This document shows, in pieces, positions 1-6,193 of a stretch of 8,712 nucleotides of DNA. Source of the stretch: Deinococcus sp. (lineage in GTDB: Bacteria > Deinococcota > Deinococci > JACQHA01). The notes under the pieces were generated by a model, which was not told the origin of the DNA, did no database searches, and saw only the letters and a program-made list of their open reading frames with translations. Within the stretch, counting starts at the first letter, position 1; every line of letters begins with the position of its first letter. The position numbers and the translations under genes were made by a program. The DNA lies in NCBI GenBank assembly GCA_016199255.1, contig JACQHA010000025.1:1-8712 (forward strand). The letters are read 5' to 3'.

Positions 1-327
1 ATGGACCCGGCCAATGCCCGGGAGGCGCTCACTGAACTAGAGTGCGACATTGCCGAGGGGGCGGATATTGTTATGGTGAAGCCGGCTCTGCCCTATTTGG
101 ATGTGCTGTCTTGGGTGTGCCAGGCTACCCATCTGCCAGTCGCTTCCTACCAGGTGTCTGGCGAGTATGCCATGATCAAAGCTGCTGGCGAGCGCGGCTG
201 GCTGGATGAGCGGCGGGTGGTGTTGGAGAGCCTCACCAGCATCAGGCGAGCTGGTGCCGACATGATCCTCACCTACTTCGCCAAGGAAGTGGTGCGCTGG
301 CTGCGCCAGGAGGGGAGTAGCGTATGA
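1..327 (+). CDS. hemB: Porphobilinogen synthase (delta-aminolevulinic acid dehydratase), 3' part only
   Basis: HemB condenses two 5-aminolevulinate molecules to porphobilinogen in the cytoplasm, the second committed step of tetrapyrrole synthesis. Only the last 108 residues are in the window. The family is about 320-330 residues, so roughly 215 are missing upstream and the ATG at base 1 is an internal Met (the conserved MDPAN segment), not the start. Visible family landmarks are the Schiff-base lysine segment [10 protein letters not shown] (Lys27 of this fragment), the [11 protein letters not shown] segment that follows it, and the C-terminal [14 protein letters not shown] segment. Its TGA stop overlaps the ATG of the next gene (ATGA, 324-327), so the SDR is translationally coupled to hemB. 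With hemL two genes downstream, this is a C5-pathway haem/tetrapyrrole operon. The identification is secure; only the length is incomplete. Confidence 0.96.
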   Translation: MDPANAREALTELECDIAEGADIVMVKPALPYLDVLSWVCQATHLPVASYQVSGEYAMIKAAGERGWLDERRVVLESLTSIRRAGADMILTYFAKEVVRWLRQEGSSV

Positions 328-1091
328 GCCTGGACATGTTCCGTCTCGACAACCGGGTGGCTCTGGTCACCGGCGCCAGCAAGGGTCTGGGGCTGGATAT
401 GGCTAAGGCGTTGGCGGAGGTTGGTGCCGACGTGATTGTCACCAGCCGGGGCCTGGGTGACGCCCAGAAAGCGGCCCGGGACATTGTCACGAGCACTGGG
501 CGGCGTGCCCTCGGCCTGGCCTGTGATGTGACCAATCGCTCCCAGGTGGAGCAGACGGTGGCCGATGCCCTGGCGCACTTTGGCCAGGTCGATATTCTGG
601 TGAATAACGCCGGCATCAATATCCGCAAGCCCATCACCGAGCTGAGCGATGAAGAGTGGCGCCAGGTGATGGATACGAACTTGTCCGGGCCGTTCTACCT
701 GTGCCGGGCCCTGGCCAAGAACTTCATGGAGCGCCGCTACGGTCGGGTGATTAATATTGGATCCATCCTCTCCACCGTGTCTATTGCCGGCCGGACCCCC
801 TATGCCTCCAGCAAAGGCGGGCTGCTGCTCTTCACCAAGACCCTGGCGCTGGAGTGGGCGCCCTATGGCGTCACCGTGAACATCATCTGTCCTGGCCCGT
901 TCCAGACTGCCATGAATGAGTCGCTCCTCAAAGATCCCGAAGCCTATAAGGCGTTTATCGCCAAGATTCCTCTGGGCCGCTGGGGCCGGCCTGGGGAGCT
1001 CAACGGTGCCGTGGTGTTCTTGGCCTCAGATGCCTCCAGCTTCGTCACTGGCGCAATGCTGGCCGTGGATGGTGGGTGGACGGCGCAGTAA
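324..1091 (+). CDS. SDR family NAD(P)-dependent oxidoreductase (gluconate 5-dehydrogenase / 3-oxoacyl reductase-like)
   Basis: A complete 255-residue classical short-chain dehydrogenase. Seen in the protein: the Rossmann glycine motif TGASKGLG (16-23), the acidic CDV (67-69), NNAG (94-97), and a catalytic set of Asn119, Ser147, Tyr160 and Lys164 (Y-A-S-S-K). It ends with the usual [13 protein letters not shown]. The NAGINIRKP and [12 protein letters not shown] wording resembles the gluconate-5-dehydrogenase-like clade more than FabG, but the substrate cannot be read from sequence. The start at 324 is supported by the purine-rich AGGAGGGGAG at 308-317 and by overlap with the hemB stop; Met5 (336) is a weaker alternative. 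The TAA stop shares a base with the hemL ATG (TAATG). An SDR locked between hemB and hemL is odd: no known step between porphobilinogen and glutamate semialdehyde needs one, so its role is open. Confidence 0.93.
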   Translation: MSLDMFRLDNRVALVTGASKGLGLDMAKALAEVGADVIVTSRGLGDAQKAARDIVTSTGRRALGLACDVTNRSQVEQTVADALAHFGQVDILVNNAGINIRKPITELSDEEWRQVMDTNLSGPFYLCRALAKNFMERRYGRVINIGSILSTVSIAGRTPYASSKGGLLLFTKTLALEWAPYGVTVNIICPGPFQTAMNESLLKDPEAYKAFIAKIPLGRWGRPGELNGAVVFLASDASSFVTGAMLAVDGGWTAQ

Positions 1092-2377
1092 TGAAGACGC
1101 AGCGATCCAGCGAGCTGTTCGCTCAAGCCCAACGCTACCTGCCCGGCGGGGTCAACAGCCCGGTGCGGGCCTTTAGAGCCGTGGGCCGCGACCCGCTGTT
1201 CATTGCCCGGGCGCAAGGGGCGTATGTGTGGGACGCTGACGGCAACCAGTACCTCGACTACGTCTGCTCCTGGGGGCCGTTGATCCTAGGCCATGCTCAC
1301 CCGCAAGTAGTCAAAGCAGTGCAGGAGACAGCGGCCAAGGGGACCAGTTTTGGTGCACCGTGCCAGCTAGAAGTGGAGCTAGCCAGGCTAGTGTGCATCC
1401 TGATGCCGGCCATTGAGAAAGTGCGCCTGGTGAACTCTGGCACCGAGGCGTGCATGTCGGCGCTGCGCCTGGCGCGGGCGTTCACCGGCCGGGAGAAAAT
1501 CATCAAGTTCGCCGGCTGCTACCACGGCCATGCGGACTTTCTTTTGGTGCAAGCTGGCAGTGGCGTGGCCACCTTGGGGCTGCCAGATAGCCCCGGGGTA
1601 CCCCGGGCGGCGGCCCAGCACACCTTAACTGCCCGCTTCAACGACCTGGCGTCGGTGCGCCGGCTGCTGGAGGCGCAGCCTAAGGAGGTCGCTGCCATCA
1701 TTGTCGAGCCAGTCATGGGTAACGCTGGCTGCATTTCCCCCCAGCCGGGATTTCTCCCAGGCCTGCGGGAGCTATGCGACGAATTTGGGGCACTGCTGAT
1801 CTTCGACGAGGTAATGACCGGCTTTCGGGTGGCCCGGGGTGGCGCCCAGCAGCGCTATGGCGTGTGGCCCGACCTGACCACCCTGGGAAAGATTATTGGT
1901 GGCGGGCTGCCGGTAGGGGCCTACGGCGGCAGGGGAGACATTATGCACCTGGTTGCCCCTGAAGGTCCGGTGTACCAGGCTGGCACCCTCTCAGGGAATC
2001 CCCTGGCGATGGCCGCCGGCTTGGCAACGCTCCAGGCCTTGCAGGCCCCTGGGGTCTATGAGCAGCTGGAGGCGCTGACCAAGCGGCTGGTAGATGGCCT
2101 GGCCGCTGTTAGCCGCCAGGCTGGTGTGCCGTCCTACACCACTTACGTAGGTTCCATGTTCTCTGCGTTCTTCACCAGCAGGGAGGTAGTGGACTACGAC
2201 ACCGCCAAAACCTCGGACACCCAGCTCTTCGCCCGCTATTTCCGGCAAATGCTGGAGCGCGGCATCTATCTTGCTCCCTCGCAATTCGAAGCGGGGTTCG
2301 TGTCGCTGGCGCACACTGAAAAAGACATTGACCGCACCATCCAGGCGCACAGCGAGGCACTGGCGGTGGCAAAGTAG
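1091..2377 (+). CDS. hemL: Glutamate-1-semialdehyde 2,1-aminomutase
   Basis: A PLP-dependent class-III aminotransferase-fold enzyme that isomerises glutamate-1-semialdehyde to 5-aminolevulinate, the last step of the C5 route to ALA; its product is the substrate of HemB, encoded two genes upstream. The 428 residues match the usual 425-435. Landmarks in order are the N-terminal [28 protein letters not shown] (PLP phosphate region), [16 protein letters not shown] (the Asp that contacts the PLP pyridine), [18 protein letters not shown] with the Schiff-base Lys267, [16 protein letters not shown], and the C-terminal [17 protein letters not shown] place the start at 1091 rather than the in-frame ATG at 1076, because 1091 overlaps the SDR stop and gives the normal N-terminus. 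There is no strong Shine-Dalgarno, which fits translation by coupling. It is probably the last gene of the operon, since an opposing gene and a hairpin follow at once. Confidence 0.97.
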   Translation: MKTQRSSELFAQAQRYLPGGVNSPVRAFRAVGRDPLFIARAQGAYVWDADGNQYLDYVCSWGPLILGHAHPQVVKAVQETAAKGTSFGAPCQLEVELARLVCILMPAIEKVRLVNSGTEACMSALRLARAFTGREKIIKFAGCYHGHADFLLVQAGSGVATLGLPDSPGVPRAAAQHTLTARFNDLASVRRLLEAQPKEVAAIIVEPVMGNAGCISPQPGFLPGLRELCDEFGALLIFDEVMTGFRVARGGAQQRYGVWPDLTTLGKIIGGGLPVGAYGGRGDIMHLVAPEGPVYQAGTLSGNPLAMAAGLATLQALQAPGVYEQLEALTKRLVDGLAAVSRQAGVPSYTTYVGSMFSAFFTSREVVDYDTAKTSDTQLFARYFRQMLERGIYLAPSQFEAGFVSLAHTEKDIDRTIQAHSEALAVAK

Positions 2378-2387
2378 AGGTGGGTCT

Positions 2388-2412
2388 AGCCCCCTGCTAC
2401 AGCGGGCTTTCT
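2388..2412 (+). terminator. Probable intrinsic terminator of the hem operon
   Basis: Eleven bases after the hemL stop lies an inverted repeat: AGCCC (2388-2392) pairs with GGGCT (2404-2408), then a C/C mismatch, then CTG (2394-2396) with CAG (2400-2402) around a CTA loop. A short T-rich tail (TTTCT) follows on the + strand. The tail is weak. The loop contains the stop codon of the opposing lipoprotein gene, so the structure is shared, but no T-run follows it on the minus strand. Confidence 0.5.
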
Positions 2413-3215
2413 AGCAGCAGCGAGTAATACGCCCGTACACCGGTGATGTTGCTCCCAGGCGGGGCAGCCACCTCAACGGCATATACTCCGGAGCGGGGCA
2501 GGATGGCGTCAAAGTGCCTGGGAGCGTCGCTGCCGGCGCTACCCTGGGCAATGACCCCGCCTGGGCCGTGCAGCACCAGCTGGGGCAAAATGGCCGAGCC
2601 GCGCTCGGCGCCACCTAGTGTCAGCGTCACCCGCTGGCCGCCGCGCCCTAAGAAAGCGTACACGTCCACATCATCCCGTTGCTGGGAGACGCCAATGGCT
2701 GGTTCGCCTGGGAACAGGGGCAGCGCCTGGTCCAGGGTATCGTTTGGCTCCAGGTCAGGCACAATGGTCAACTCGCGCACCGCCGACACTACGTATGGCC
2801 CCTGGCCGATGGGCTGCACCTCGAGAAAGAGCGGCCCGCCATCGGTCACTACAAAACCTGGCCCTACCGCTAGTGGGCGGTAGCCAGGAACGTCGCTAAA
2901 GCTGCCGTCCAGCACTCGCACTAGCGCGGCGTTCTGGGAGAGCAAGCTCAGCAAGGCCCCTTCGGCGGCGTCGATGCGGAAGAAGTCCACGTCCCCTGCC
3001 TGGTCGCGCTCTCCGCTGGCACTGGTGCCAATGACCAGTGCCGTTGATGTAGCCGGGCTATCGTTGGGCTCCAGCTCAGGCCGGGTTCCGGCTACCAGTG
3101 GTACACCCACTGGGGTAGTGCCGGTAAGCGTCACCACCGCTGGCTCTGCTGGCCGCGGCGTGCACGCTGCCAGACTCAAAAAGAGTGTGGGCACAAATAA
3201 GGAACGCAGTCTCAT
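2397..3215 (-). CDS. Secreted lipoprotein with two PPC-like (pre-peptidase C-terminal) repeats
   Basis: A 272-residue protein with a lipoprotein signal peptide: basic MRLR, a hydrophobic run, and the lipobox LAAC with acceptor Cys18. It is predicted to be exported and lipid-anchored. After a Pro/Thr-rich linker (about 19-45) the body is an internal duplication. Repeat 1 has ELEPNDSPATSTAL (47-60) with GDVDFFRI (74-81), and repeat 2 has DLEPNDTLDQALPL (154-167) with DVDVYAF (182-188), a period of about 107 residues. The EPND...A...D-V-D-x-[YF] pattern is typical of PPC beta-sandwich domains found beside secreted proteases and other exported enzymes. No catalytic domain is present, so a binding or structural role is inferred. 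The ATG is preceded by GGGAGG at suitable spacing on the minus strand. It is convergent with hemL and divergent from the methyltransferase remnant. It is not related by sequence to the hem genes, so the position is probably incidental. Confidence 0.85.
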   Translation of the reverse strand: MRLRSLFVPTLFLSLAACTPRPAEPAVVTLTGTTPVGVPLVAGTRPELEPNDSPATSTALVIGTSASGERDQAGDVDFFRIDAAEGALLSLLSQNAALVRVLDGSFSDVPGYRPLAVGPGFVVTDGGPLFLEVQPIGQGPYVVSAVRELTIVPDLEPNDTLDQALPLFPGEPAIGVSQQRDDVDVYAFLGRGGQRVTLTLGGAERGSAILPQLVLHGPGGVIAQGSAGSDAPRHFDAILPRSGVYAVEVAAPPGSNITGVRAYYSLLLESPL

Positions 3216-3291
3216 ACCGCCCTCCCTCAGGGGTAAGACGCTAGTGTCCTACCGCCTCTGGGCATAGTACCAGGGGAGCAGGCAGTTTCAT

Positions 3292-3370
3292 CCTAAAGCC
3301 TTTGGTGCTGGGGCTTGGGAGGACTGAGTAGACGCAGCACCCCCCCTTTTGAGAAGGTGTAGGCTTTAGG
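3292..3370. repeat. 10-bp perfect inverted repeat pair in the divergent spacer
   Basis: CCTAAAGCCT at 3292-3301 is exactly complementary to AGGCTTTAGG at 3361-3370, with 59 bases between the arms. The pair lies in the 189-base spacer (3216-3404) between the minus-strand PPC lipoprotein and the plus-strand methyltransferase remnant. It could be a divided operator for divergent promoters, a scar of an inserted element, or chance. The rest of this spacer shows only a C7 run (3340-3346) and weak promoter-like hexamers. Confidence 0.5.
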
Positions 3371-3394
3371 TTGTGCGAAATGGCCTCTAGCTTG

Positions 3395-3402
3395 CATATA
3401 AA
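3395..3402 (+). promoter_or_regulatory. TATA-rich -10-like element just before the methyltransferase remnant
   Basis: CATATAAA lies here, ending only two bases before the ATG at 3405, with a poor -35 candidate (TTGTGC, 3371-3376). If used as a -10 it would start transcription near 3408-3410, downstream of that ATG. The next plausible start would then be the TTG at 3453. This is weak evidence from hexamer matching alone. Confidence 0.25.
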
Positions 3403-3404
3403 GC

Positions 3405-4007
3405 ATGAGCAGCGTCAGACTTGGGATACACTTCAGGTGCGAGGGGGACGCGTTGGACGAAAAGCTAAGAATGGCGGAGCCTTTAGGCCCAGAGTATACT
3501 GTTAAGAATCGGCTTCAACCTTTGGATGAAGCAGTTCATGGCTGGTATCGCTTTGTACTTGGCTATCCGCCACACCTCCTCAAGTCTAGCCTCTTGCGCA
3601 GTAACACTCGGAATGTCTTTGCAGGTGACGACGATGATGCTTTCATCAGGGATATCCCATCAGTTGTGCGGGTAGCTGAGGAAATTGAAAACAGACGATT
3701 GAAGTTAGGCAAAACGTCTGGTTTTGAGCGTCTCTATCACCGTGTTACCCGATTGTACTTCGGGGGAATGTACCGACATCTAGTGGCTTTGCTGCCCAAG
3801 TTGCGTCCTGGAGCCCGTTGTGCATATGTGGTTGGGGATCAGATGCCATACTTTCGTGTCCACATTCAAACTGCACATTTGCTGGCAGATGTGGCCATGA
3901 AGGCGGGATATGAAGTGGAAGGCATCGATCTTTGGCGTACTCGGCGTTCTACCACAACCGGGTTGGCCTTAGAGGAGAATGTTTTGATCCTTAGACGCCC
4001 GAGGTAA
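3405..4007 (+). CDS. Site-specific DNA methyltransferase, C-terminal remnant (probably a pseudogene)
   Basis: A 200-residue product whose residues from about 50 onward resemble the C-terminal part of DNA amino-methyltransferases found beside restriction genes. Landmarks are LLRSNTRNVFAGDDDD (63-78), GKTSGFERLYHRVTRLYFGGM (102-122), RPGARCAYVVGDQ (134-146), HIQTAHLLADVAMKAGY and a C-terminal ENVLILRRP strand. Such enzymes are usually well over 300 residues. Neither the SAM-binding F/DPF-x-G-x-G motif nor the catalytic S/D-P-P-Y motif is present here, and I see neither in the spacer upstream. The first 45 or so residues match nothing I recognise. So the 5' half is missing and the product should be inactive unless completed by another polypeptide. 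Base composition is visibly lower in G+C than the flanks (43% and 47% in two 60-base stretches counted by eye), which suggests acquired DNA. The start is uncertain (ATG 3405 or TTG 3453). Two bases separate it from the restriction remnant. Confidence 0.72.
   Translation: MSSVRLGIHFRCEGDALDEKLRMAEPLGPEYTVKNRLQPLDEAVHGWYRFVLGYPPHLLKSSLLRSNTRNVFAGDDDDAFIRDIPSVVRVAEEIENRRLKLGKTSGFERLYHRVTRLYFGGMYRHLVALLPKLRPGARCAYVVGDQMPYFRVHIQTAHLLADVAMKAGYEVEGIDLWRTRRSTTTGLALEENVLILRRPR
3441..3447 (+). promoter_or_regulatory. Candidate ribosome binding site for an alternative TTG start of the methyltransferase remnant
   Basis: GAGGGGG is followed after five bases by TTG (3453-3455), in frame with the methyltransferase remnant at its codon 17. 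By contrast, the ATG at 3405 has no purine-rich sequence in front of it (GCTTGCATATAAAGC). Starting at 3453 would give 184 residues. The signal is short and could be chance. Confidence 0.35.
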
Positions 4008-4009
4008 GA

Positions 4010-4416
4010 ATGCCCAAGACGAAGCAGGGCCGCACCCAGGGCGCTAGTGCCGAGCCTCGGAAGCTCGCTCGCTATAAGAAGACGATTGAGGAGGTGTTCC
4101 TGCGCCACTATCGGGAGGGGGCCGACCGTCTGATCTTCAAGAAGGACGAGTTGGCAGAGATTGGCCGCAAATATGACATCGCAGCCAAAAACATTCCAGA
4201 TATCGTCTACACCTATCGTTCACGGAGACCGCTTCCGGACAGCATTTTGGCAAAAGGCCATCCTGTCGTATCCTTGCTGTCAAAGCTCTCCCAGATAGGA
4301 CCGTGGCACTTGTCGAATTTGATGACCAAGAGGAACCCGATGACTTTGGGATAGTCTCTGCTAGCCGCTTCCGGCTGATTCGGAGGGGGGCTACTGATGG
4401 CACACTCGGGGTCTAA
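4010..4416 (+). pseudogene. Restriction endonuclease remnant: N-terminal segment plus frame-shifted C-terminal tail, internal deletion
   Basis: An ATG two bases after the methyltransferase stop, with GAGG at 4001-4004 in front, opens a 114-codon frame ending at TAG 4352-4354. Residues 14-84 (YKKTIEEVFLRHYREGA, then NIPDIVYTYRSRRPLPDSILAKGH) resemble the N-terminal domain of a restriction-endonuclease family of about 300 residues that I recall beside methyltransferases of the type upstream. After His84 this frame becomes unfamiliar. The frame starting at 4252, shifted by -1, instead reads CRILAVKALPDRTVALVEF from 4264 and then an acidic stretch and SRFRLIRR, ending at TAA 4414-4416. That matches how the same family ends. 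The simplest reading is one gene with its central catalytic region (probably 150 or more residues) deleted and the reading frame changed at a junction near 4258-4264. It should encode no active nuclease. The family assignment is from memory of its sequence pattern, not a search. Confidence 0.7.
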
Positions 4417-6169
4417 GAACAAGGTTCGGAGCCTGCTAGTAGGGTTGAGTCTGATACTGGTGGCTTGCCAGGAGCCGGGCAGTGCCGGCACCCCGCCTCC
4501 GCCGCCCCCTGCTGCGGCGGTGCCGAGGGTCAATGTCACCCTGGTGCCTCAGGCTGAAGTGGTGGGCAGGGGAGCGGTCACCGTCTCCTTTGGCCTGCCG
4601 CTGCCGCCGGGTCTATTGCTCGACCCAGGGCGCGTCGCCATGCGTGATGCCAGTGGCCAGGAGATCCCGGCTCATGTGCGCAGCCTGGGGCTCTGGCGTT
4701 CGCTGCCGCCGGAGGCGCTGCTCTGTGCTGGCCTAAGAGCCACAGGTGATCCAGGTATCAGGAGTGTGCTGGTGCAGCTGAGCCACACCTTTGTCAATGG
4801 AGATCCGGTACTGATCACAGTGGAGCTGAACGCGGCGCGCACGCTGGATGTAGGGGAGGAAGTACCAGTGCGCGACACCTGGCGCCTGGTCAATGAGGGC
4901 ACTTATACTAGCAACTACCAGCTTTATGAACCAAGCGTCTATGCGCTGCTCCCGCCGACCTGGCTGGCTTGCAGTAGTCTCACCACGCTGGCTACTGTGG
5001 CTGGGGAGCACGACTTCCTGGAGGTCTTCGACCAGGGTCAGGTCAACTTCTTCCAGACGGTGATCAATGACTTCAATTCTCAACCAGATCCAGAGTGGTT
5101 GGTGGACTTCTACACCGATAATGAGCCCTGGCTCTACGACCGGGCGCAGGTGTTCTACAACGGCTATATCCGCACCGGCCGCCTGGACTTCCTCCGCGAG
5201 GCCCACCGGGCGGCGCAGCACTATATGAGCCTGCTCTATGGCAGCGGGGATTGTCCCAGTGTGCCAGATGAGTGGTGCCGGGGCTTTTTTAGCCTGAAGA
5301 ATCCGCCTGACCTGTACTATAAGGACTCCAAGTATTCCTATAACGAGTCGCTGGCCACGCTCTACTGGCTTAGCGGCGATCCGGAGCCTCTGGCGCACCT
5401 GGCTGATGTCACCTCGGCCACCCGCACTGAAGTGCCTTTGACCGAGCGCTTCCCTGACGAAGTGAGCTGGTTTACTGAACGGCACTGGGCTAACGCCCTG
5501 CTGGCTCCAGTGATGGAGTATGAAGTCACTGGCGATGCTGCTCTGGCAGACTATGCCGGGCAAGGTATTGATGCCCTTTACTACATGCAGAACCATCCTC
5601 TGGAGGGGAATCCGCCTAACGGCTGTTTCAATTCCCATGTGGAGGATAGCCCCCAGGTGAGTTTCTCCCCCTGGATGAGCAGCCTGCTGGCCCACGCCCT
5701 GCTGCGCGCTTACCACACCTTGGGCGATGAGCGCATCCCTGGGATGCTTATCGCCTTGGGCCAGTGCGAGGTAGATCGAGCTATCTATTTTCCCACCGAG
5801 TCCGGCGCGCCGCCTTACTGGATGCCGCGCTACATCGCTACCAGCTATGGCCCGCCAGCGTCGCTGGATGGTGACCCCTGGTCGGATCTGGAGCATGCCA
5901 TTGACGTGGCCTACGTGACGGCGCTGGGCGCCTACTTTAGTAGCGATCCAGCTCAGGTGGGCACCTTAGCCACCGCCACTACGCGCCTGCTGGAGACCCA
6001 CGCCTACAACCTGGACTACTGGACCAGGCCCGAGGGCTGGCCGGAGAACGGCCGGCCGCTTTACCGGGTGAATCCCCCGCGCAAATACAGCTGGTGGTAC
6101 AAGAACAGCGGGGCCATTGGCTGGGTGCTGGGTGGGGCGGCCCAGTTCCCGGTGGCGGCAGCGCGCTGA
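4397..6169 (+). CDS. Large lipoprotein with N-terminal RIFT-barrel-like domain and alpha/alpha-toroid-like domain, possible polysaccharide-active protein
   Basis: A 590-residue exported protein. It has a basic N-terminus, a hydrophobic run and the lipobox LVAC with acceptor Cys24, then a low-complexity linker with six prolines (33-38). Residues about 45-165 read like the N-terminal RIFT-barrel domain of PcRGLX/YetA-type proteins (VTVSFGLPLPPGLL, then MRDASGQEIPAHVRSLGLW). The remainder is rich in aromatics and helix-forming stretches such as YNESLATLYWLSGD, ERHWANALLAPVMEYEVTGD and WMSSLLAHALLRAYHTLGD. That spacing resembles an alpha/alpha six-hairpin fold, common in glycoside hydrolases and polysaccharide lyases. 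No catalytic residues can be assigned, so substrate and reaction are unknown. The start is supported by GGAGGGGGG (4382-4390) six bases upstream; the gene's first 20 bases overlap the end of the shifted restriction remnant. It is convergent with the stress-protein gene. Confidence 0.8.
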   Translation: MAHSGSKNKVRSLLVGLSLILVACQEPGSAGTPPPPPPAAAVPRVNVTLVPQAEVVGRGAVTVSFGLPLPPGLLLDPGRVAMRDASGQEIPAHVRSLGLWRSLPPEALLCAGLRATGDPGIRSVLVQLSHTFVNGDPVLITVELNAARTLDVGEEVPVRDTWRLVNEGTYTSNYQLYEPSVYALLPPTWLACSSLTTLATVAGEHDFLEVFDQGQVNFFQTVINDFNSQPDPEWLVDFYTDNEPWLYDRAQVFYNGYIRTGRLDFLREAHRAAQHYMSLLYGSGDCPSVPDEWCRGFFSLKNPPDLYYKDSKYSYNESLATLYWLSGDPEPLAHLADVTSATRTEVPLTERFPDEVSWFTERHWANALLAPVMEYEVTGDAALADYAGQGIDALYYMQNHPLEGNPPNGCFNSHVEDSPQVSFSPWMSSLLAHALLRAYHTLGDERIPGMLIALGQCEVDRAIYFPTESGAPPYWMPRYIATSYGPPASLDGDPWSDLEHAIDVAYVTALGAYFSSDPAQVGTLATATTRLLETHAYNLDYWTRPEGWPENGRPLYRVNPPRKYSWWYKNSGAIGWVLGGAAQFPVAAAR

Positions 6170-6193
6170 GCCCAGCCACCTGGAAGCGGCTCA
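6167..6193. repeat. Inverted repeat formed by the two convergent stop codons
   Basis: TGAGCC (6167-6172) and GGCTCA (6188-6193) are perfect 6-bp arms around a 15-base loop. The left arm begins with the TGA of the RIFT-barrel lipoprotein, and the right arm is the TGA of the stress protein on the other strand. No T-run follows on either strand, so a bidirectional intrinsic terminator is only weakly supported. The whole gap between the genes is 21 bases. Confidence 0.3.

Noticed and set aside
1076..1090. Alternative ATG at 1076 for hemL
   Set aside because: It adds five non-conserved residues inside the SDR gene. The ATG at 1091 overlaps the SDR stop and gives the usual family N-terminus.
3264..3269. 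TACTAT as a minus-strand -10 for the PPC lipoprotein
   Set aside because: Only four of six bases match and no acceptable -35 lies 16-18 bases upstream.
3349..3354. TTGAGA as a plus-strand -35
   Set aside because: It matches five of six consensus bases, but no -10 hexamer is found at 16-18 bases downstream.
4247..4260. Programmed -1 ribosomal frameshift at the GCAAAAGG tract in the restriction remnant
   Set aside because: There is no proper heptameric slip site or clear downstream stimulator. A frameshift would still not restore the missing central catalytic region, so decay by deletion is simpler.
4499..4520. Strong hairpin CCGCCGC/GCGGCGG inside the RIFT-barrel lipoprotein gene
   Set aside because: It is explained by the Pro (CCN) and Ala (GCG) codons of the low-complexity linker. 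It lies within coding sequence and has no T-run.
4733..5896. 387-codon open frame on the minus strand
   Set aside because: It is fully antisense to the RIFT-barrel lipoprotein gene, whose signal peptide, ribosome binding site and domain patterns are clear. The minus-strand translation shows no recognisable motif.
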